Both the position numbers and the translations under genes were made by a program. Below, piece after piece: positions 1-5,248 of a stretch of 5,248 nt of DNA (positions are counted from its first letter, which is position 1; every line of letters starts with the position of its first letter). This stretch comes from Actinomycetota bacterium (GTDB taxonomy: Bacteria > Cyanobacteriota > Vampirovibrionia > Obscuribacterales > Obscuribacteraceae), in the NCBI GenBank assembly GCA_903970355.1, contig CAJCIF010000359.1:1-5248 (forward strand), read 5' to 3'. Under the pieces are notes generated by a model. That model searched no databases and had not been told where the DNA came from. It saw only the letters and a list, made by a program, of their open reading frames with translations.

Positions 1-335
1 ACTACAACATCAATGCCGACCACGCAGCACTTGCTGTCGCTGCCCAGGTGCATGCCTCTAATCTGCTTTTCCTCACCGATGTGCCAGGAGTTTTGGGTGA
101 TATCTCAGACCCCATTTCTCGCTTTCCTTCACTCACACCCAATGAAATTTCCCAGCATGTAAAAAGCGGTGTGATCACAGGTGGCATGCTGCCAAAGGTA
201 AATAGCTGTGTGTCCGGTCTCGAAAAGGGCATTCAAAAGATTTCCATAGTTGATGGTAAACAACAAAAGGCCCTCATGAACGGCATTCTTAATCCTGGTG
301 AGGTTGGTACGGTTATATGCGGAGCCACGAAATGA
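1..335 (+). CDS. argB: Acetylglutamate kinase, C-terminal part (5' end outside window)
   Basis: This is the C-terminal 110 residues of N-acetylglutamate kinase, a cytosolic amino-acid kinase that phosphorylates N-acetyl-L-glutamate with ATP in the second step of arginine synthesis. Reading starts in frame at base 3 with YNINADHAA, the acetylglutamate-binding segment of the family. It continues with LLFLTDVPGV (nucleotide-side strand and loop) and GVITGGMLPKV, whose lysine codon at 195-197 matches the conserved catalytic lysine. The TGA stop is at 333-335. The extreme C-terminus (KALMNGILNPGEVGTVI) keeps the final G-T but not the Glu, Phe-Thr and Gly residues that mark arginine-inhibited kinases, so this enzyme may be arginine-insensitive (inference). 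The stop overlaps the argD start by four bases (ATGA). The true start lies left of the window. Identity is secure from motifs and from the argD neighbour. Confidence 0.95.
   Translation, partial: YNINADHAALAVAAQVHASNLLFLTDVPGVLGDISDPISRFPSLTPNEISQHVKSGVITGGMLPKVNSCVSGLEKGIQKISIVDGKQQKALMNGILNPGEVGTVICGATK
321..324 (+). promoter_or_regulatory. Shine-Dalgarno deciding the argD start
   Basis: GGAG lies inside the last codons of argB, seven bases before the ATG at 332. It favours 332 over the in-frame ATG at 317, which sits before this element and lacks a comparable site. The chosen ATG also gives the ATGA overlap typical of coupled genes. Confidence 0.7.
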
Positions 336-1546
336 AAAGCAATCTTCTTGAAGCGACAACACCAATGATTGATAAAGCCAAATCCGTTCTTATGAACAAT
401 TACTCGCAGTTTCCGCTTGTACTGGCGAAAGGCGAGGGCTGCTATGTTGAAGATACCGCCGGCAAAAAGTATCTCGATTTTGTTGCTGGTATTGCTGTTA
501 ACAGTCTTGGTCAGTGCGAGAAAACACTGGTTGCTGCTGTCGAAAAGCAGCTTCATACCATGTGGCATTGCTCGAACCTTTATTACAACGAGCCGGCCAT
601 AAACCTTGCGGCATTGCTCACGGCTAATAGCGATTTTGACAAGGCTTTCTTCTGCAATAGTGGAACGGAAGCAATGGAAGCCGCTATCAAACTGGCTCGC
701 AAGTACAGCAAGACTTACAGAAATGAAGATTGCTTTGAGATCATTTCGATGTCAAACAGTTTTCACGGCAGAACTTTAGGAGCCCTGTCAGCGACAGGAC
801 AAGACAAATACCACCATGGTTTTGAGCCTATGCTGCCGGGCTGTAAGGTTACGCCTTTGAATGATCTGGCTGCGCTTAAACAGGCTATTACGCCTCAAAC
901 AAGCGCAATTATCATTGAACCGATTCAAGGCGAGGGGGGCATAAACGAGGCCGACGTAAACTTTCTCAAGTCGGTAAAAGAGATTTGCCAGAAAAACAAA
1001 ATAGTTTTGATTTACGATGAGGTGCAGTGCGGTTTAGGCAGAATGGGGCACCTCTTCGCGTATCAGGCTTCAGGAGTGGCGCCGGATATTGTCGCTCTTG
1101 CAAAAGGGCTTGCCGGTGGCTTTCCGATGGGAGCCATTCTTGCAGTTGATGAAGTGGCAAAAGCATTTCAGCCTGGCGATCACGGCTGCACTTTTGGCGG
1201 CAATTTGCTTGCCGCTACCGCCTCACTCGTTGTTGTGCAAAAGTTGATTGAACCCGGATTCTTAGCCCATATTCAAGGTGTTGGTGAAGAGTTCAAGAAC
1301 GGCTTGATGAAACTAAAATCTCAGTACAAGTTCATTCAAGAAATCCGCGGCGCTGGCCTGATTTGGGGTGTGGAGCTAGATCAGCCGGTCAAGCCTATAA
1401 TCGAATCATGCATGGCCAAGGGCCTCCTGGTTGCTTCAGCCGGACCCAATGTTTTGCGATTCTTGCCACCGCTCATTATCGAAAAAACACAAATTCAGGA
1501 AGGCATGGGTATTTTGAACGACGTGTTAAAAGGATTCAGCAAATGA
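332..1546 (+). CDS. argD: Acetylornithine aminotransferase (class III, PLP-dependent)
   Basis: The product is a 404-residue cytosolic PLP enzyme that converts N-acetylglutamate semialdehyde plus glutamate to N-acetylornithine and 2-oxoglutarate; many homologues also act as succinyldiaminopimelate aminotransferase in lysine synthesis. Length is normal for ArgD. Visible motifs, numbered from the start at 332, are the phosphate-binding SGT at 110-112, SFHGRT around 143-148, YDEVQCGLGR with the cofactor-nitrogen Asp229, LAKGLAGGFPMGA with the Schiff-base Lys258, CTFGGN with Thr287, and LRFLPPL with Arg376, the likely substrate-carboxylate arginine. The SNLYYNEP segment is typical of ArgD rather than of GABA aminotransferases. 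One oddity is that the usual G-H-x-H-P near the N-terminus reads GQCEK (60-64). An in-frame ATG at 317 would add five residues; 332 is preferred for its GGAG site and the overlap with argB. The gene ends in a second ATGA overlap, with argF. Confidence 0.96.
   Translation: MKSNLLEATTPMIDKAKSVLMNNYSQFPLVLAKGEGCYVEDTAGKKYLDFVAGIAVNSLGQCEKTLVAAVEKQLHTMWHCSNLYYNEPAINLAALLTANSDFDKAFFCNSGTEAMEAAIKLARKYSKTYRNEDCFEIISMSNSFHGRTLGALSATGQDKYHHGFEPMLPGCKVTPLNDLAALKQAITPQTSAIIIEPIQGEGGINEADVNFLKSVKEICQKNKIVLIYDEVQCGLGRMGHLFAYQASGVAPDIVALAKGLAGGFPMGAILAVDEVAKAFQPGDHGCTFGGNLLAATASLVVVQKLIEPGFLAHIQGVGEEFKNGLMKLKSQYKFIQEIRGAGLIWGVELDQPVKPIIESCMAKGLLVASAGPNVLRFLPPLIIEKTQIQEGMGILNDVLKGFSK
1531..1534 (+). promoter_or_regulatory. 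Shine-Dalgarno for argF
   Basis: AGGA, part of the run AAAAGGA, lies within the 3' end of argD and eight bases before the ATG at 1543. It supports that start over the upstream in-frame ATG at 1363, deep inside argD, and over the internal ATG at 1597, which has no close purine-rich site. Confidence 0.65.
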
Positions 1547-2562
1547 CGAAAATGGAAATGGCCGAATTGAAGCGACAGGCGGCAAGATCGCAGCGCATGG
1601 CACCGCCAGCGCAGCCGACCATCATTGGCGATGTTCTTGATGAATCGCGTCTGAGAGGGCGAGATCTGCTCGGCATTGAACATCTCAACAAAGAAGAAAT
1701 CGAACTCATTCTAGATGTTGCTAAGCGTCTCAAAATTGCAAAGTTTGACTCAACTCAAACGTCTTTTGCAAAGGGACAAACGCTCGCTATGTTATTTGAA
1801 AAGCCTTCTTTGCGGACACGTGTGACATTTGAAGCAGGCATGACGCAATTGGGTGGCAATGCCATAAATCTCGAAGGCAAACTTGGGGTTCGCGAATCGA
1901 TTGCAGATGTAGCGCGCAATTTAGACCGCTGGATCGACGGAATTATGGCCCGGGTTTTCGATCACACAACCGTACTTGAGCTTGCAGAGAATGCACTTAT
2001 ACCGGTTATAAATGGCTTGTGCGATATGGAACATCCCTGTCAGGCGCTCGCCGATTTTCAAACTCTGGAAGAATCGAAAGGTAATCTAAAGGGATTGAAC
2101 CTTGCGTTCGTTGGTGATGGCAACAACGTAGCCCATTCACTTATGCTGCTAGGAGCCAAGATCGGCACCAATTTTACGATTGCCTGTCCGAAAGACTATT
2201 GCATGAATCCTCGTTATTTAGAGTTGGCACAAGCTTGCGCTAAGGTGACTGGAGCATCAATAAAAGTTACGCATGACCCTATAGATGGTGTGACTGGTGC
2301 TGATGCTGTGTATACTGATGCCTGGTACTCAATGGGGCAAGAAGCCGAGTCTGAAGCGAGAGCAAAAGTGTTCGCTCCATTTCAAGTGAACGCAGCCTTG
2401 CTGAAGCATGCCAAGCCAGATGCAGTCGTTATGCACTGTTTGCCCGCACATCGCGGAGACGAAATAACTTCAGATGTTCTAGATGGTCCGCAATCGGTGG
2501 TATTCGATCAAGCGGAAAATCGTTTGCACGCCCAGAAAGCCATTATTTCTTTAATCCTGTAA
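1543..2562 (+). CDS. argF: Ornithine carbamoyltransferase with N-terminal extension
   Basis: This cytosolic enzyme joins carbamoyl phosphate to ornithine, giving citrulline and phosphate. From 1543 it has 339 residues, against roughly 305-315 for most anabolic family members. The excess is an N-terminal stretch of about 35 residues, with a charged start and then AAxSQRMAPPAQP, before the normal beginning at LRGRDLLGIEHL. Motifs are the carbamoyl-phosphate loop SLRTR at 89-93 (more often STRTR), HPCQ at 164-167, FVGDGNNVAHS, the ornithine loop DAWYSMGQE with Ser263-Met-Gly, and HCLPAHRG at 298-305 with the active-site Cys299. The HPCQ, SMG and HCLPAHRG motifs argue for ornithine carbamoyltransferase rather than aspartate or N-acetylornithine carbamoyltransferase. 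The open frame reaches back to 1363 within argD, but those residues are argD read out of frame. The start overlaps the argD stop by ATGA, and TAA ends the gene. Confidence 0.95.
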   Translation: MTKMEMAELKRQAARSQRMAPPAQPTIIGDVLDESRLRGRDLLGIEHLNKEEIELILDVAKRLKIAKFDSTQTSFAKGQTLAMLFEKPSLRTRVTFEAGMTQLGGNAINLEGKLGVRESIADVARNLDRWIDGIMARVFDHTTVLELAENALIPVINGLCDMEHPCQALADFQTLEESKGNLKGLNLAFVGDGNNVAHSLMLLGAKIGTNFTIACPKDYCMNPRYLELAQACAKVTGASIKVTHDPIDGVTGADAVYTDAWYSMGQEAESEARAKVFAPFQVNAALLKHAKPDAVVMHCLPAHRGDEITSDVLDGPQSVVFDQAENRLHAQKAIISLIL

Positions 2563-2589
2563 CAACACACTTCAACGGAATACACTTAG

Positions 2590-2595
2590 AAAGGA
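2590..2595 (+). promoter_or_regulatory. Widely spaced Shine-Dalgarno for argG
   Basis: AAAGGA is the only convincing purine core in the 46-base argF-argG gap. It lies 13 bases before the ATG at 2609, longer than the 7-8 bases at the other starts in this operon. The argG N-terminus (MNKILLAYSGG) is canonical, so the start itself is not in doubt. Confidence 0.5.
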
Positions 2596-2608
2596 CAACG
2601 CGAAAACA

Positions 2609-3844
2609 ATGAACAAAATTCTGCTTGCATACAGTGGTGGACTTGATACTTCATGTATCCTCACCTGGCTGAAAGAAAAATACAATGTGCCGATTGTCGC
2701 TTACTGCGCCAATGTTGGACAAGACGAAGACTTTGACGCCGTTGTCAAAAAAGCATTGAAGACTGGTGCTGAAAAATGCGTCATCGATGATCTCCGCCAG
2801 GAGTTCGCCAAGGAATACATATTCTCCTCCATCAAAGCTAATTGCGTTTATGAAGGTGTTTACCTGATGGGTACATCACTGGCTCGCCCATGCATCGCTA
2901 AAGGCATGGTGGAAACAGCAATGAAGGAAGGTTGTGATGCCATCGCCCACGGTGCAACCGGAAAAGGCAACGATCAGGTTCGTTTCGAACTCGCTGCCAA
3001 ATCACTCGCCCCTCATCTGGAAGTGATCGCACCATGGCGTTCATGGAGTTTCAATGGCCGCAGCGAGCTTTTCGCTTACGCCGAGAAGCACGGCATTCCG
3101 TTGCCTGTCACCAAAGACAAGCCGTATTCCATTGATGCCAACCTGATGCACATAAGCTATGAAGGCGGCATTTTGGAAGATCCGTGGAACGAAGCCACTG
3201 AAGAAATCTACACATGGACCTGCGATCCTGCCAAGGCCCCAGACAAACCGGAATATGTCACTGTCACATTCGACCAGGGCATTCCGGTTGCTATAAACGA
3301 TAAGCAGCTCGATCCAGTTGCCATTGTTGAAACAGCCAATAAGTTGGGTTCTGCACACGGCGTCGGCCGGGTTGATCTCGTTGAAAACCGCTACATCGGC
3401 ATTAAGTCGCGTGGCATCTACGAAACACCAGGTGTCACGATTCTCATGCAAGCGCACCGCGCTGTAGAAAGCCTCACGATGGACCGTGAAGTGGCTCACA
3501 TGAAAGAAGGTTTCGCCCTCAAATTGGCAGACCTCACCTACAACGGCTATTGGTTTGCACCGGAATCCGTAGTACTGAGAAAAGCAGTCGACGAAACACA
3601 AACCTATGTAACCGGTACTGCTAAGTTGAAGCTCTATAAAGGCACATCTCAAGTGGTTGCCAGAAAATCTGATGCTTCTCTCTATAACAATAGACTCTCA
3701 AGCTTCGAAGATATGTCAGACTTTGCTCCAGCCGATTCTGGCGGTTTCATCAACATCAACGGCCTACGCCTGAAAACTTGGAGCCTTACGCATGGACGTA
3801 TTAAGAAAAGCCTTCAGTCAACAACTGGATCAAAAAATAAGTGA
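2609..3844 (+). CDS. argG: Argininosuccinate synthase
   Basis: The 411-residue product condenses citrulline and aspartate with ATP hydrolysis to AMP and pyrophosphate, giving argininosuccinate in the cytosol. The N-terminal nucleotide-binding domain opens with the PP-loop AYSGGLDTS at residues 7-15. The synthetase domain shows YEGVYLMGTSLARP, HGATGKGNDQVRFE (GATGKGNDQ at 115-123, citrulline, aspartate and ATP contacts), NLMHISYEGG at 178-187, and GRVDLVENRYIGIKSRGIYETPG with Glu259-Asn260-Arg261. Length and motifs match the common bacterial form of about 400 residues rather than the longer E. coli-type protein. After the conserved NGLRLKTW (384-391) a basic tail of 20 residues, ending GSKNK, runs through the region shared with argH, so the last 53 bases encode two proteins. 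The gene follows argF after the only gap in the cluster and may therefore be translated more independently than its neighbours. No residue expected for activity is missing in what I checked. Confidence 0.97.
   Translation: MNKILLAYSGGLDTSCILTWLKEKYNVPIVAYCANVGQDEDFDAVVKKALKTGAEKCVIDDLRQEFAKEYIFSSIKANCVYEGVYLMGTSLARPCIAKGMVETAMKEGCDAIAHGATGKGNDQVRFELAAKSLAPHLEVIAPWRSWSFNGRSELFAYAEKHGIPLPVTKDKPYSIDANLMHISYEGGILEDPWNEATEEIYTWTCDPAKAPDKPEYVTVTFDQGIPVAINDKQLDPVAIVETANKLGSAHGVGRVDLVENRYIGIKSRGIYETPGVTILMQAHRAVESLTMDREVAHMKEGFALKLADLTYNGYWFAPESVVLRKAVDETQTYVTGTAKLKLYKGTSQVVARKSDASLYNNRLSSFEDMSDFAPADSGGFININGLRLKTWSLTHGRIKKSLQSTTGSKNK
3780..3783 (+). promoter_or_regulatory. Shine-Dalgarno for argH inside argG
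   Basis: GGAG sits within argG codons for Thr-Trp-Ser, eight bases before the ATG at 3792. It is the main support for an argH start that overlaps argG by 53 bases. The next in-frame ATG is about 40 codons later and would remove conserved N-terminal sequence. Confidence 0.7.
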
Positions 3845-5162
3845 TTTCGTTTCGTCTGTTCACGACGACGAAGCGCTTATAGAGGCCGATCTCAAGGGAA
3901 GCTTAGCCCACGCTGCCATGCTAAATCAGTGTGGGCTAATCAGCCCGTCCGACTACAAGCAGATCAAGGACGGGCTGGAACAGATATTGCAAGAAGCAAA
4001 ATCTGGAAAATTCAAATTGAAAGCCGTGCATGAAGACGTTCATATGAATGTCGAAAAGCGGTTACAGGAAATTATTGGTGAAGCGGCTCTCCGCTTGCAC
4101 ACTGCCAGAAGCAGGAACGATCAAGTTGCACTCGATCTGCGCATCTACGTGATGGAACGCATTGAAGTAGTGGTTGCTCTGCTAAAAGCGTTGCAGTTGA
4201 AGTTGGTGGAAGTAGCCCAGAAGAATTCCACAACGGTGATGCCGGGTTACACTCACGTACAAAGAGCGCAGCCCATTCTTTTTGCCCATGCGCTTTTGGC
4301 TTTTGTCGAGGCATTTCAGCGTGACCAGCAACGTTTTGAGGAAGCTGCCGTTCGCACGAAAGTATCTCCTCTTGGTGCCGGTGCACAAGCCGGAACATCT
4401 CTTCCGGTAGATCCGAAATTTACAGCCAAGCTCCTGGAATTTCCGGAAGTATTTGCAAATTCAGTCGATGCCGTAAGCGATCGCGATTTTGTGGCGGAAT
4501 TTCTATTTGCAGCATCACTTACTGCAACGCACCTTTCGCAATTGGCTGAAACACTCATTATCTGGTCAACAAAAGAATTTGGGTTTATAGAATTTTCGGA
4601 TGCAGTGACGACTACTTCCAGTCTCATGCCACAGAAAAAAAACATTGACCCGCTTGAGATTGTGCGCGGCAAAGCTGGTTCGATCTATGGCGAATTGATT
4701 GCCTTGCTCGTGACGCTCAAGGGCTTGCCGCTTGGCTATAACAGAGACTTGCAAGAAACAAAACCGCCTGTCATACACGCTTCTCAAACTCTGGCAGACT
4801 CACTGGAAGTTGCCATCATTGTTATTTCAAATATGGATGTGATCGCAGCAAAAACTCTAGAAGCTGCATCAGATCCCGAAATGATGTCTACCGATCTTGT
4901 TGAGTACTTAGTGCGTCAGGGCGTACCCTTTCGAAAAGCGCATGACACGCTTTCGGAAGTGATCAAATACAGCCGTGAAAATGGCAAAAAACTTTCCACG
5001 CTGTCACTAGAAGAAATGAAGCGTTTTGCCCCTGAATTTAAAGAAGATGTCTTTGCACTTTACGATGCGAAAAAGTCAGCGGATGAAAAAATTTCCCATG
5101 GTGGTACCAGCAGTGCCAACGTGACCAAAGCCATGGAATCACATCTCCGAAATTTGAAATAA
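3792..5162 (+). CDS. argH: Argininosuccinate lyase
   Basis: The 456-residue product, a normal length for ArgH, cleaves argininosuccinate to arginine and fumarate, the last step of the pathway; the family acts as a cytosolic homotetramer. It belongs to the fumarase/aspartase superfamily. The three conserved regions that build the active site are present: HTARSRNDQ at 103-111 (usually HTGRSRNDQ), GYTHVQRAQP with Thr154-His155, and the mobile signature loop TSSLMPQKKNID at 275-286 with serines 276-277 and Lys282-Lys283. Further family segments are EDVHMNVEKRL, PLGAGAQAGTSLPVD, SDRDFVAEFLFAAS, GYNRDLQETKPP and a C-terminal GGTSSANV. Departures include no N-terminal WGGRF (it reads LRKAF), Thr in place of Gly ahead of the signature serines, and NID where NPD is usual. 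The start lies 53 bases inside argG in another frame, backed by GGAG at 3780. TAA ends the gene. Function as ArgH is strongly supported by the operon. Confidence 0.95.
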   Translation: MDVLRKAFSQQLDQKISDFVSSVHDDEALIEADLKGSLAHAAMLNQCGLISPSDYKQIKDGLEQILQEAKSGKFKLKAVHEDVHMNVEKRLQEIIGEAALRLHTARSRNDQVALDLRIYVMERIEVVVALLKALQLKLVEVAQKNSTTVMPGYTHVQRAQPILFAHALLAFVEAFQRDQQRFEEAAVRTKVSPLGAGAQAGTSLPVDPKFTAKLLEFPEVFANSVDAVSDRDFVAEFLFAASLTATHLSQLAETLIIWSTKEFGFIEFSDAVTTTSSLMPQKKNIDPLEIVRGKAGSIYGELIALLVTLKGLPLGYNRDLQETKPPVIHASQTLADSLEVAIIVISNMDVIAAKTLEAASDPEMMSTDLVEYLVRQGVPFRKAHDTLSEVIKYSRENGKKLSTLSLEEMKRFAPEFKEDVFALYDAKKSADEKISHGGTSSANVTKAMESHLRNLK

Positions 5163-5182
5163 TCTGATTAGAAAAAATCAGA
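5163..5182 (+). repeat. Short AT-rich inverted repeat right after argH
   Basis: TCTGATT and AATCAGA form a perfect 7-base inverted repeat around a 6-base A-rich loop, starting at the first base after the argH stop. The stem is AT-rich and no T-run follows on the plus strand, so it does not qualify as a normal intrinsic terminator. It could protect the mRNA 3' end or be chance. Confidence 0.35.
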
Positions 5183-5217
5183 AGGCATTGTTCGACAATA
5201 TTCGTCCAATTTGGGCC

Positions 5218-5241
5218 CACGAATTCCCCACATAATTCGTG
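5218..5241. repeat. Perfect 8-base inverted repeat downstream of argH
   Basis: CACGAATT at 5218-5225 and AATTCGTG at 5234-5241 are exact reverse complements, separated by the 8 bases CCCCACAT. The element could form a hairpin or be a dyad operator for a gene to the right. The window ends seven bases later, so a following T-run or promoter cannot be judged in full. The same ATTCGT word also occurs at 5200-5205. Confidence 0.5.
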
Positions 5242-5248
5242 AATACTG

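Noticed and set aside
317..331. Earlier in-frame ATG for argD
   Set aside because: It lacks a good upstream Shine-Dalgarno, whereas GGAG at 321-324 is ideally placed for the ATG at 332.
1363..1542. Upstream extension of the argF frame into argD
   Set aside because: These 60 codons are argD read in another frame and have no carbamoyltransferase similarity; the coupled ATG at 1543 with AGGA is far better.
2524..2555. Possible promoter before argG: TTGCAC and TTTAAT at the end of argF
   Set aside because: The spacing between the two boxes is about 20 bases and both lie in argF coding sequence; this is too weak to call.
3041..3652. Minus-strand open frame of 203 codons opposite argG
   Set aside because: It lies wholly inside the well-supported argG, has no recognisable domain or Shine-Dalgarno, and reads as a compositional shadow.
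4072..4787. Several minus-strand open frames opposite argH
   Set aside because: They overlap each other and a secure gene, with no family motifs or start signals.
5163..5182. Intrinsic terminator for the arg operon
   Set aside because: The stem is short and AT-rich, and the following bases (AGGCATTGTTCG) have no T-run, so it is listed only as an inverted repeat.
5230..5248. ArgR-type ARG box near the right edge (TGAAT half-site at 5240-5244)
   Set aside because: Only one half-site is visible and the window ends before a partner could be seen; the half-site alone is expected by chance.

Overview
The window is almost completely filled by one plus-strand arginine-biosynthesis operon, in the order argB (3' end only), argD, argF, argG, argH. 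All five products are recognised from family motifs read directly in the translations. Together they cover the pathway from N-acetylglutamate phosphorylation (ArgB) through acetylornithine formation (ArgD), citrulline (ArgF) and argininosuccinate (ArgG) to arginine and fumarate (ArgH). The reductase (argC) and the deacetylating or transacetylating step (argJ or argE) are not here and may lie upstream of the truncated argB or elsewhere.

Layout: argB runs off the left edge and ends at 335. argD (332-1546) and argF (1543-2562) each start with an ATGA overlap on the gene before. A 46-base gap, the only intergenic space inside the cluster, precedes argG (2609-3844). argH (3792-5162) begins 53 bases inside argG, with its Shine-Dalgarno inside argG codons. 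The last 86 bases hold no gene, only short inverted repeats. No promoter, tRNA, rRNA, CRISPR array, insertion sequence or transfer signature was seen. The tight junctions suggest one mRNA with translational coupling, driven from a promoter left of the window.

Organism: a bacterium using Shine-Dalgarno-led ATG starts, with TGA and TAA stops and base composition that looks near balanced by eye. Clustered argB-D-F-G-H genes occur in several phyla, so gene order does not fix the taxon, and I do not assign one.

I do not see a previously undescribed system; this is core metabolism. The points worth a second look are the ArgB C-terminus, which appears to lack the arginine-feedback signature; an N-terminal extension of about 35 residues on ArgF; an ArgH that departs from the family at several usually conserved motifs; the long argG/argH overlap; and a cluster of alternating ATTCGT/ACGAAT words after argH that can form mutually exclusive hairpins.
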